A stretch of DNA of 64,000 nt, from NCBI RefSeq assembly GCF_017810075.1, contig NZ_JADNYK010000004.1, forward strand, positions 248,001 to 312,000, written 5' to 3'. Made by a program: the position numbers and the translations under genes. The notes under the pieces are model-generated. The model saw only the letters and a list, made by a program, of their open reading frames with translations, made no database searches and was not told the DNA's origin. This document shows, one piece after another, positions 46,472 to 54,544 of this stretch. Numbering within the stretch: position 1 is the stretch's first letter; each line of letters begins with the position of its first letter. This stretch comes from Pseudozobellia sp. WGM2. Lineage in GTDB: Bacteria > Bacteroidota > Bacteroidia > Flavobacteriales > Flavobacteriaceae.

Positions 46472-46518
46472 TTTTTTGTTGATACCTATTAGTTGTCTAC
46501 GGAGCTGTATTTGTTACA
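46472..46518 (-). repeat. 47-base shared leader, copy B (before the 46-residue ORF)
   Basis: Partner of 39627-39673. The block nearest the ORF (46472-46496) is almost identical to copy A and the outer TTTGTTACA is conserved too. The middle differs. Confidence 0.6.
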
Positions 46519-46533
46519 TTTATTGAGCATGTA

Positions 46534-46989
46534 TTATCCTTTCACCTTCACCGTCCACTCAAAATTGAACGTAGAAACCACTACCCCGTCTTCATTCACA
46601 CCCACTGATTTCATCCAAAAAGCTTGTCCCTCACCTGTTGCTATGGTTTTTTCGATAGCCTCCTTTATCAAATGCCCGTCTTCACAGGTAAACGTAATTC
46701 TGCCCGTTGCTTTCTTAGAAAAGTTGGCGTTGTTATTGGCTACCAACATACTTATTTTTTTTCCACTTGCTTGAATCTGATTGATGACCATAGCACCTGT
46801 ACTCAATTCTGCGGCCATACCTTGTACCGCCCAAAACATAGATTTAAAAGGGTTTTGATTTCGCCATCCGTGCTTTACGGTTACCACACATTTTTGGTCA
46901 GAAATCGATTTTACCCGTACACCTGTCCACCAAGCAGCCGGCAATTTGAAAAAAGTGAACTTATTGAATTTACTTGCGGAAACGCCCAT
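46534..46989 (-). CDS. DUF4442 hotdog-fold protein
   Basis: 151 residues from the ATG at 46989; a longer frame begins with a TTG that lies inside a TAATTTTG element (47017-47024), so it is unlikely to be translated. DUF4442 proteins have the hotdog thioesterase fold: KLPAAWWTGVRVKSISDQKC, HGWRNQNPFKSMFWAVQGM and MAAELSTGAMVINQIQASG. Possible acyl-thioester hydrolase; substrate unknown. Divergent from the DUF4870 gene. Confidence 0.85.
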   Translation of the reverse strand: MGVSASKFNKFTFFKLPAAWWTGVRVKSISDQKCVVTVKHGWRNQNPFKSMFWAVQGMAAELSTGAMVINQIQASGKKISMLVANNNANFSKKATGRITFTCEDGHLIKEAIEKTIATGEGQAFWMKSVGVNEDGVVVSTFNFEWTVKVKG

Positions 46990-47069
46990 TATACCATCGT
47001 TTTGGGTAAAAATAGACAAAATTACCGAAGTTTATAATGTTAATTAATTCTTAAATTTTAGTACTTTGT

Positions 47070-47102
47070 TTTGCATAGTACCTTTTTTCAACCATATATT
47101 TG
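47070..47102 (+). promoter_or_regulatory. consensus promoter of the DUF4870 gene
   Basis: TTTG at 47070-47073, a 21-base spacer and TATATTTG at 47095-47102 followed by C, a full match to the Bacteroidota consensus. Transcription should start about 10 bases before the ATG at 47122. Confidence 0.7.
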
Positions 47103-47121
47103 CATAAGAAATTACTAAGTC

Positions 47122-47604
47122 ATGGAAAGTACACTTACCAAACACGAAAGAAATATATCGGCCTTAATACATGCTTCTACGTTTTCGAAGTTTGTAATAC
47201 CGTTCGGTAATTTTATAATTCCCCTAGTTTTATGGACAGCCAATAAAAATGAATACAGCTATGTAGACTATAATGGCAAACAGGCGTTAAATTTTCAAAT
47301 TAGCCTACTACTCTATTCCGTAGTTTTAGGTGCCATCAGTATTCCTTTTTTAATAGGTTTTTTTCCTGACATATTCGATTTGGGTTTCTTCGGGTTTGAC
47401 CAGCTATCTAATTACAACAACTTTTCAATCAATATAGACCCTGATAATTTCAAGTTCGGTACTTGGCTGATCCCGTTAAGCCTAGCGGGTTTGATAAAAG
47501 CAGCTTTGTTTATTGTAAACGTGGTTTACACCATTTTAGCAACTATAAAAACCAACGAGGGTCAGTATTTTGAGTACCCTTTGACCATAAAGTTTATTAA
47601 GTAA
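47122..47604 (+). CDS. DUF4870 membrane protein
   Basis: 160 residues with three or four membrane helices. Family signs: SALIHASTFSKFVIPFGNFI, IPLVLWTANKNEYSYVDYNG and KQALNFQISLLLYS. The loop between the helices is Asn/Asp rich (YNNFSINIDPDN). Function unknown. It comes before a PadR, PspC and GIN-domain gene set that looks like an envelope stress unit. Confidence 0.88.
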   Translation: MESTLTKHERNISALIHASTFSKFVIPFGNFIIPLVLWTANKNEYSYVDYNGKQALNFQISLLLYSVVLGAISIPFLIGFFPDIFDLGFFGFDQLSNYNNFSINIDPDNFKFGTWLIPLSLAGLIKAALFIVNVVYTILATIKTNEGQYFEYPLTIKFIK

Positions 47605-47776
47605 AATCAACAGGTCTTAATCACACCTGAAATCATAGGAGTTTATTCATCAATCAATCTCATCAGAATGTTTATTCATCGATCTAAAAACGAACAGTCA
47701 CCCCATGCAGACGACATTTTTAAAACAATCACGTTCCCCCCACGAGAAGGAACTGCATAAAAAGCAAAAAGAAATT

Positions 47777-48106
47777 ATGAATGTAGAAAATACAAAAGCA
47801 CAAATGCGCAAAGGTGTTCTAGAATACTGCATCCTCTCTATATTAAACGGAAAGGACAAGTATGCCTCTGAGATTCTAGAGACCTTAAAAGACGCTAAGA
47901 TGCTCGTGGTAGAAGGTACTATTTACCCGCTTCTGACACGACTAAAAAATGCGGGTCTTTTAAGCTACCGCTGGGAAGAATCAACTTCTGGCCCACCGAG
48001 AAAATACTATGCCCTAACGGAAACCGGTAAACTTTTTCTAAAAGAACTGAATGCCACTTGGGATGAGTTAAGAACAGCAACAAATCTTGTGACCAATAAT
48101 AAATAA
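47777..48106 (+). CDS. PadR family transcriptional regulator
   Basis: 109 residues from the ATG at 47777, where the conserved start (MRKGVLEYCILSILNGKDKY) follows closely; the longer reading adds a charged, unlikely segment. The winged HTH is shown by ASEILETLKDAKMLVVEGTI, YPLLTRLKNAGLLSYRWEES and GPPRKYYALTETGK. It lies directly before the PspC-domain gene and probably controls this cluster. Confidence 0.93.
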   Translation: MNVENTKAQMRKGVLEYCILSILNGKDKYASEILETLKDAKMLVVEGTIYPLLTRLKNAGLLSYRWEESTSGPPRKYYALTETGKLFLKELNATWDELRTATNLVTNNK

Positions 48107-48168
48107 ACCTAAAGAACACCCCTGTAATTACTAACCACCTTAGATGCTCAGGATTAAAAAATAAGACA

Positions 48169-49989
48169 ATGAACAAAACTGTAAATATTAATCTAGCCAA
48201 TATGCTTTTTCATATCGATGAAGAGGCATTTAACAAAATGCAGCGCTATCTAGAGTCGGTAAAGCGTTCATTTGCCAACACTCCTGGTAGTGAAGAGATT
48301 TTGGCCGATATAGAAGCTCGAGTTGCCGAACTCTTTCACGAAAAACTTGAAAACGAACGTCAGGTCATTACCATAAAAGAAGTAGATGAGGTTATCTCTA
48401 TTATGGGGCAACCAGAAGACTATATGGTCGATGAAGATATTTTTGAAGATGAGCCAAGCACCGGCAGCGGACATTCTCAAACCAAAAAGGCTAAGAAATT
48501 CTACCGCGATACTGAACAAAAGTATGTAGCCGGTGTTTCTTCAGGACTTGGTCATTACTTCAATATTGACCCGTTGTGGATTCGTTTACTCTGGATTATT
48601 TTGACTATTGGTTCGACCGGTGCCTTCATCATTATTTACGGCTTGCTTTGGCTATTGATTCCAGAAGCTAAAACAACCTCGCAAAAACTGGATATGCGGG
48701 GGGAGGATGTCAACATCAGCAATATAGAACGTAAGGTCAAGGAAGGCTTTGATGATGTTGCCCAAAAAATAAAGAACGTCGATTATGAGGGTGTAACCAA
48801 TAAAGTAAAAAATGGTGGTAAATCGTTTTTCGACACTATTGGTGAAATCATCATGTTTCTCTTTAAGGTTTTCGGAAAGTTTATCGGTATCATACTCGTG
48901 ATTATAGGCGCCGCCACTATCATCGGCATGTTTATCGGCATGCTCACCGTTGGTACTTTAGATTGGATTAATTTACCAGGAGTAGACGGGGTGATTCATA
49001 GTATAACAGGTGCACCGGTTTGGCTTCTCTCGATGCTATTTTTCTTTGTCATTGGTATTCCCTTCTTCTTTTTGCTCTATTTGGGGCTAAAGATATTGGT
49101 GAACAATCTTAAATCTATCGGTAACATAGCTAAGTTCTCGTTACTAGGGCTGTGGTTGATTTCCTTGATCGCACTAATCGTGCTCGGCATTAGGGAGGCG
49201 GCCTCGCACGCCTTTACAGGAAGTGTTACTGAAGAAAACCCTATTTACTTTGAAAACAGTCAAGACACACTTAATATTCAATTGGTTTCTTCTGAATTTT
49301 ACGATGATGGCGAACATGTTCGAATGAACGACATGATTATGTTATATGATGACAATGGAGACCCTATAATGCAATCTGAAGACGTACGTTTTAACATTAA
49401 GAAATCTAATGACACCATCGCCCGTATCTCGATTCGCAAAGAAGCCAACGGCCCCTCTTTTAAAGAAGCCCGAAATACAGCTGAAATCATAAGTTACGAA
49501 TACAGTTTAAGAGGTAATACCTTAATGTTGAATAATTACCTTACGACCTCCGATAGCAATAAATTTCATGATCAAGAGGTCAGGGCGAACATCTATTTAC
49601 CTGCAGGAAAAATTTTGAAATACGACCCTTCAAATCGACGTAACTGGTTGATACGCTCTGAAAAAGATATAGATATCGATGAGCCTGAAAATTACATCTG
49701 GAAAATGGGTTTAGATGGGGAGTTGAAATGTCAAAACTGTCCGGAGGAGGTTGAAGAAGATGATGACGACGAAAACAGGATTCGAATTAATGAAGATGGA
49801 ATAGATATTAATATCAAAGATGACAACGGAGAGTCTTTTGAAATGAAAATTGGCAATGACCAAGTTCGTATCAAAGCCAATGACGAAGAAGATAACGTTG
49901 ATATTAACATCGATGGCAGCAGTAACACGGTCAAAATAAAAGCGAAGGATGGTGACAAGACAATGACCAAAACAATAACTCAAGACTAA
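48169..49989 (+). CDS. PspC domain membrane protein with acidic repeat tail
   Basis: 606 residues. A helical N-terminal domain (about 1-100; NINLANMLFHIDEEAFNKMQ and ILADIEARVAELFHEKL) precedes a PspC domain (about 108-170; YRDTEQKYVAGVSSGLGHYF and RLLWIILTIGSTGAFIIIYG). Four further membrane helices lie around 230-350. The C-terminal 230 residues are outside and beta-rich, ending in an acidic stretch with repeating hydrophobic/acidic pattern (RIRINEDGIDINIKDDNGES, FEMKIGNDQVRIKAND). Likely an envelope stress factor paired with the GIN-domain lipoprotein downstream. Confidence 0.92.
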   Translation: MNKTVNINLANMLFHIDEEAFNKMQRYLESVKRSFANTPGSEEILADIEARVAELFHEKLENERQVITIKEVDEVISIMGQPEDYMVDEDIFEDEPSTGSGHSQTKKAKKFYRDTEQKYVAGVSSGLGHYFNIDPLWIRLLWIILTIGSTGAFIIIYGLLWLLIPEAKTTSQKLDMRGEDVNISNIERKVKEGFDDVAQKIKNVDYEGVTNKVKNGGKSFFDTIGEIIMFLFKVFGKFIGIILVIIGAATIIGMFIGMLTVGTLDWINLPGVDGVIHSITGAPVWLLSMLFFFVIGIPFFFLLYLGLKILVNNLKSIGNIAKFSLLGLWLISLIALIVLGIREAASHAFTGSVTEENPIYFENSQDTLNIQLVSSEFYDDGEHVRMNDMIMLYDDNGDPIMQSEDVRFNIKKSNDTIARISIRKEANGPSFKEARNTAEIISYEYSLRGNTLMLNNYLTTSDSNKFHDQEVRANIYLPAGKILKYDPSNRRNWLIRSEKDIDIDEPENYIWKMGLDGELKCQNCPEEVEEDDDDENRIRINEDGIDINIKDDNGESFEMKIGNDQVRIKANDEEDNVDINIDGSSNTVKIKAKDGDKTMTKTITQD

Positions 49990-50021
49990 AATTACGATTC
50001 AGGTATAAAATCGTACAGGTC

Positions 50022-50047
50022 GGTAACAAAAATTAAAGTAATTCGTC
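50022..50047 (+). promoter_or_regulatory. candidate ECF-sigma promoter of the GIN-domain gene
   Basis: GGTAAC at 50022-50027, a 16-base spacer and CGTC at 50044-50047: the AAC / CGT spacing typical of extracytoplasmic-function sigma factors. It precedes a 5' leader of about 70 bases. Confidence 0.45.
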
Positions 50048-50124
50048 GTTATAGAACACTTTTACATTGTAATTCAAAACAACAGCATCAACAAAAACAA
50101 TCATCAATCAAAAAACGAACAATC

Positions 50125-50856
50125 ATGACAACACTAGTTAGAGTAGCAATAGCTTTTATAGTAGCAATTTTTCTTTCCTCATGCGGCTTTGATATTAACA
50201 TCGGAGATTTTGGCACCGGTAAACCCGGTAATGGTACCGTTGTAAAAGAAAGCCGAAAAGTATCCGGTGATTTTACTGAAGTCTCAGCATCTGAGGGCTT
50301 GGCCGTATTTGTAACGCAGGATGACAACTATAAGATAGAAGTTGAAGGTGATGAGAACATTATAGACCTTATCGCAACCGATATTAAAGATGGTAAACTT
50401 CGTATTCACGCTGAAGAGAATATCGGTAGGGCAACTAAAAACATATACGTTTCCCTTCCTGAAATTTCTAGGCTGAAAGGTTCTAGCGGCTCACAGCTTA
50501 AAACTGAAAATGAGATTAAGAGTAATACGTTGGAAATTGATGGAAGCAGTGGTGCGCAACTTTACGTAGATTTGAAATCAAAATCGGTAGAAATAGACGC
50601 CAGTAGCGGCGCTAACCTAAATATTTCAGGTCAAACGGTTCACGCTGATATCGATGTAAGTTCGGGTGGAAACATCAATGCAAAAGAATTGCAAACTAAA
50701 ACTTGTGATGCCGACGCCAGTAGTGGTGGCAACGTAAAAGTTAAAGTTTCAGAATCGTTAACCGCAGATGCAAGTAGCGGTGGTAATATTTCATATTCTG
50801 GTGAACCCAATGTTTCTAAGAAAAAATCAGTTTCCGGAAGTGTTCATCAATATTAA
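50125..50856 (+). CDS. GIN-domain (DUF2807) lipoprotein
   Basis: 243 residues, lipobox IFLSSCGFD. The head GIN domain forms a right-handed beta-helix built of imperfect repeats around D-A/G-SSG-G/A-N: EIDGSSGAQLYVD, EIDASSGANLNIS, DIDVSSGGNINAK, DADASSGGNVKVK and TADASSGGNISYS. One Cys lies in the fourth coil (KTCDADAS). Probably surface exposed or periplasmic, role unknown. It follows the PspC gene and may have its own ECF-type promoter. Confidence 0.92.
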   Translation: MTTLVRVAIAFIVAIFLSSCGFDINIGDFGTGKPGNGTVVKESRKVSGDFTEVSASEGLAVFVTQDDNYKIEVEGDENIIDLIATDIKDGKLRIHAEENIGRATKNIYVSLPEISRLKGSSGSQLKTENEIKSNTLEIDGSSGAQLYVDLKSKSVEIDASSGANLNISGQTVHADIDVSSGGNINAKELQTKTCDADASSGGNVKVKVSESLTADASSGGNISYSGEPNVSKKKSVSGSVHQY

Positions 50857-50880
50857 TGCGAACCCACATTAAAATCATTT

Positions 50881-50902
50881 GACCTGCTAACTTTAACAGG
50901 TC
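50881..50902 (+). terminator. possible terminator of the GIN-domain gene
   Basis: Hairpin gacctg/caggtc (50881-50886 and 50897-50902) with a T-rich run after it, 25 bases past the stop. Confidence 0.5.
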
Positions 50903-50980
50903 TTTATATTTAAAAAAAGCTGATTTCAGATTCTCACGGTCGCAACGGTCTTTATATCTTCGTACAAACTAAACTTCAGT

Positions 50981-51991
50981 ATGCGATTGACCCTAAAAAA
51001 ATATGTGCTTGCGCTAAAACACACCTTTAGTATTTCACGCGAATCGCACGATTATCAAAACACCCTTATCGTAGGCTTTTCTTTAGGTGATAGTACCGGT
51101 TACGGAGAAAGCACCTCGAACCCTTATTACAAAATTTCCATTGAAAGCATGATGGCAGAAATCAATGCTATTCGTGCTGACATCGAGTCGTTCGATTTTG
51201 ACAGGCCTGAGGAGTTTCATAAATTTTTGGTCGAAAAGAATTTATCCAATTTCGCCATATGCGCTTTAGACCTTGCCGCTTGGGATTTGTATGGAAAATT
51301 AAAAGGTAAGCCTCTCTATGACGTTTGGGGAACATCCAAAGAAAATTATCCGATTACAAATTATACCATTGGTATTGCACCGGTCGATAAAATGGTCGCT
51401 AAGATGCAAGAGATGCCATGGCCCATTTATAAAATAAAATTGGGCACTGAAGACGATGTTGCAATAGTAAAAGAATTGAGAAGGCACACCGATGCCATTT
51501 TTCGCATCGATGCCAATTGCGCTTGGTCCGCGGAAGAAACCATACTTAATGCCCCCTTACTTAAAGATTTGGGTGTTGAATTTCTTGAACAACCCTTACA
51601 TGCTGAAGATTGGGAGGGTATGGAGAAAGTAATGCACGCTAGTGTCTTACCCGTAGTGGCCGATGAAAGTTGTATTGTTGAAGCGGATGTGGAAAAATGC
51701 GGACTTCATTTTAATGGCATCAATATTAAACTGACCAAATGTGGGGGCTTGACCCCTGCCCTACGTATGATAAAAAAGGGAAAAAGCATGGGAATGAAGG
51801 TTATGGTCGGCTGTATGACCGAATCTACCGTTGGTATTTCTGCCATAGCCCAGCTATTGCCACAATTGGATTATGTTGATATGGATGGCCCCCTACTGCT
51901 TAAAGAAGATATAGCAAATGGGGTTCAAATTTTAAAGAATGGTATGCTTATTTTCCCTGAAATAGGAGGATCTGGTGTAACTTTGAGGTAA
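50981..51991 (+). CDS. dipeptide epimerase, enolase superfamily
   Basis: 336 residues. The muconate-lactonising subgroup residues are present: KxK in IYKIKLGTEDD, Asp in FRIDANCAWS, Glu in VEFLEQPLH, Asp in VVADESC and the second base Lys in NIKLTKCGG. The group includes L-Ala-D/L-Glu epimerases of murein recycling, and its Asp-to-amino-acid contact near the C-terminus appears as DMDGPLLL. Cytoplasmic. It overlaps the next gene by one base, so the two are coupled. Confidence 0.92.
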   Translation: MRLTLKKYVLALKHTFSISRESHDYQNTLIVGFSLGDSTGYGESTSNPYYKISIESMMAEINAIRADIESFDFDRPEEFHKFLVEKNLSNFAICALDLAAWDLYGKLKGKPLYDVWGTSKENYPITNYTIGIAPVDKMVAKMQEMPWPIYKIKLGTEDDVAIVKELRRHTDAIFRIDANCAWSAEETILNAPLLKDLGVEFLEQPLHAEDWEGMEKVMHASVLPVVADESCIVEADVEKCGLHFNGINIKLTKCGGLTPALRMIKKGKSMGMKVMVGCMTESTVGISAIAQLLPQLDYVDMDGPLLLKEDIANGVQILKNGMLIFPEIGGSGVTLR

Positions 51992-53046
51992 TGGCCTATA
52001 CAATTGATTCGTTTCCGGGAAGAAAAGTTAATGTAAAAGGAGAGCCCCATCTCTACTTTGGGGGCACGTCGTACTTGGGCCTACAGACCGATGATGAATT
52101 TCAAGATATATTCATAAATAATATTAAACGCTACGGCACCAATTATGGAGCCAGTAGAAAATCGAATCTTCAAATTGCTGTATTTGAAGAAACGGAACAT
52201 TATCTAACGGACATGGTAGGCTGCGAATCGACCTTGACCCTTTCATCTGGTTATTTAGCAGGTCAATTTGTCTCTCAAGCTTTTCATGACAAACACCATC
52301 AACTGTTCTATGCGCCGAATACCCATGCAGCACTTTATCAGGCGAAAATAAGACCCTATACCACCTTTACCGCCCTAAACATTGCAGTGAGAGAGCACCT
52401 CAATTCGAACGAGAAAAGTAAAGCACCGGTCGTTTTCGTTGATGCCATTGATTTTTCCGGATGCAACTATCCGCATTTTGAGGCATTGCGTACCCTACCG
52501 CTCGACGAAATTATTCTGGTCGTTGATGATTCTCATGGTATCGGTATAGTGGGCGAAGATGGTGGTGGAGTCTTTAAGAGTCTCTCACAATTTAATATAA
52601 AAGAACTTTTAGTCTGTTGCTCATTGGGTAAGGGCTTTGCCATTCAGGCAGGGGCCATCTTCGGAACCAATAAAAGAATAGAACGACTGAAGGATACCGC
52701 GTTTTTCGGTGGCGCAAGCCCTGCTGCACCAGCGGCAATGGCTACTCTGCTTGAAGCAAGAGCGTTATACAAGGAAAAAAGAGCTCTACTAAATGAGCAT
52801 ATTCAACATTTTACCGATAAGCTAGAGCTTAAAAAAAAGTTCCATTTTATGGAGGCGCACCCTGCTTTCACCTTTTCAGATGTGCAACTCAGTGAATACT
52901 TAGAAGCTAATAGAATTATTGTAACCAATTTTCCATACCCCGATGAAGACGCGCAGATAATGAGCCGGATTATCTTGAGTGCCGGGCATAAAAAAAAGGA
53001 TATCGACTACCTGTTAAAGTGTATCAATATCCTTCCTAAGATTTAA
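51991..53046 (+). CDS. PLP-dependent alpha-oxoamine synthase-like enzyme
   Basis: 351 residues, fold type I, of the 8-amino-7-oxononanoate synthase/KBL group but shorter. The PLP lysine is in CCSLGKGFAIQAG, the Asp contacting the pyridine nitrogen is in LVVDDSHGIGIVGEDG, and GASRKSNLQ lies early. Coupled to the dipeptide epimerase by a one-base overlap, which suggests it works on an amino acid released by that route. It is unlikely to be a biotin gene because no other bio gene is near. Confidence 0.87.
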   Translation: MAYTIDSFPGRKVNVKGEPHLYFGGTSYLGLQTDDEFQDIFINNIKRYGTNYGASRKSNLQIAVFEETEHYLTDMVGCESTLTLSSGYLAGQFVSQAFHDKHHQLFYAPNTHAALYQAKIRPYTTFTALNIAVREHLNSNEKSKAPVVFVDAIDFSGCNYPHFEALRTLPLDEIILVVDDSHGIGIVGEDGGGVFKSLSQFNIKELLVCCSLGKGFAIQAGAIFGTNKRIERLKDTAFFGGASPAAPAAMATLLEARALYKEKRALLNEHIQHFTDKLELKKKFHFMEAHPAFTFSDVQLSEYLEANRIIVTNFPYPDEDAQIMSRIILSAGHKKKDIDYLLKCINILPKI

Positions 53047-53062
53047 ATTTAATTCAATCAAC

Positions 53063-54532
53063 CTATCTATCCCACCAAACAGGTTCGATAGGTGATTTTT
53101 TATTCGCCAGTACATTTTCCGGATTTCTTGTTTCTTCCCTATCCGGGTATACTGCTCGAACGAACCATTCTCCAGAGAATTCTCCTTCATCACTATCTAC
53201 AGGCAACTCTAAGTCCACAAAAACATCTGAAGAGAAATCATACCTTCGAAAATCAACAAATGTCTCTGGGTTCAAAAAGTTGGCAATATATTTTTCCTTC
53301 ATAATATGATTGAGCATTAGATTCGTTTCACCTACAGCAATCGCTCCATCGGTCAAATATATAGACCCATCAACACCTAATTTCTCCATATTGGCCTGAA
53401 TGCCTTCTATATAGGCTGTATATGCATCAATTGTAGATCCAGTGCTAGTTGGTGTACCACCGTTAATTAAAAACTCTGCCTCAGCTCGTATAAATTGGGC
53501 TTCAGCATAAGATATGATAACTATTGGCGAATCTAATGAAGTATAAAAGCCAGAATCGGAAAAATCGGTATTGGCATCTTCACCATCTGATGATGCGCCA
53601 TCTCCTCCACTAACATATCCTCTAAACGGGTCTCCTTCTTCCCCTTCATTGTCTGCATACTCAGGGAGTCTAGGATCAATAACTAAATCAGGGTTTGTGA
53701 AGGGGTATGAACTACCATTCATGTAACTTACTAGTTGATCACCTACTTTATCATGAACATTACCAGTATTAGGTGAAAGCACTTCTCGTGAGTGCCAAGG
53801 ATTAAGGTTTCTTTCTTCAAAAAAGATTTCAAAATCATCATCATTTGATGTGAAGCCATTTTCCAAAAAAGTCAGCGACCTATTAGCGGCATCCAATCCG
53901 TCAACTTCCGTTAAATGTAAGGCGTACCTAGCTTTTAACGTATATGCCGCACGCAACCATTGTTCAGAATCACCACCGTAGACGATATCACCCGTTCCAG
54001 GTAAAAACTCTGAAGCATTTGAAACGCTTAGTTCTTGAATAGCTTCGTCTAAAAGACTATTAACACTAGAATAAATTGATTCTTGTGAATCAAAAGCAGG
54101 CTTAAGGTTATCAGACCCAAATGAGGCTTGGCTATAGGGTATGGCACCATAACTGTCGGTACCCAGACCTAGATTAATTGCTACTAGAACTTTCGCAATA
54201 CCACTAAAATGATTTGAATTGGTTTCTTCTGCTTTTGACAAAATGGTATTCAAGTTAGGCAAGGCGTACAAATAAATTTCACTCCATGCCGAAGTAATCG
54301 AAGTTAGACCAATTGTGGTTCCACCTTGACCGGTAAAATATTGTGTATAGTTTCCGAAACTTCGTTCTGCCCAGTATTGTGCCATTACCGTATGATAAAT
54401 AGCAGGACCCAAGAGATCGTTCATTCGCAATTGTTCTTCAGTAGCAGAACCTGTGGGCACGTTTACGTCAAAATAATCGTCACTACAGCCAATTAATAAA
54501 AAGGCGAATATTAATATTGTATATTTTTTCAT
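53063..54532 (-). CDS. SusD-like lipoprotein (SusD/RagB family 2)
   Basis: 489 residues, lipobox LLIGCSDDYFD. Typical elements are YAEAQFIRAEAEFLINGG, IMKEKYIANFLNPETFVDFR and the N-terminal ARYALHLTEVDG helix. This subfamily often pairs with SusC proteins for peptides or small substrates. It is the second gene of a two-gene operon with the SusC gene, 12 bases apart, and its 3' end faces the epimerase/PLP pair with 16 bases between. Confidence 0.93.
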   Translation of the reverse strand: MKKYTILIFAFLLIGCSDDYFDVNVPTGSATEEQLRMNDLLGPAIYHTVMAQYWAERSFGNYTQYFTGQGGTTIGLTSITSAWSEIYLYALPNLNTILSKAEETNSNHFSGIAKVLVAINLGLGTDSYGAIPYSQASFGSDNLKPAFDSQESIYSSVNSLLDEAIQELSVSNASEFLPGTGDIVYGGDSEQWLRAAYTLKARYALHLTEVDGLDAANRSLTFLENGFTSNDDDFEIFFEERNLNPWHSREVLSPNTGNVHDKVGDQLVSYMNGSSYPFTNPDLVIDPRLPEYADNEGEEGDPFRGYVSGGDGASSDGEDANTDFSDSGFYTSLDSPIVIISYAEAQFIRAEAEFLINGGTPTSTGSTIDAYTAYIEGIQANMEKLGVDGSIYLTDGAIAVGETNLMLNHIMKEKYIANFLNPETFVDFRRYDFSSDVFVDLELPVDSDEGEFSGEWFVRAVYPDREETRNPENVLANKKSPIEPVWWDR

Positions 54533-54544
54533 CTTACTATGTTA

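Noticed and set aside
46472-46518. ECF-sigma promoter in the shared leader
   Set aside because: TGTAAC and CGTAGA are present in copy B but only 11 bases apart, too short, and copy A has no CGT.
46624-47037. 137-residue open frame on the plus strand
   Set aside because: Antisense to DUF4442 and covers its promoter region; composition is that of a shadow.
51991-53046. Biotin synthesis gene bioF
   Set aside because: Shorter than usual, coupled to a dipeptide epimerase, and no other bio genes are near.
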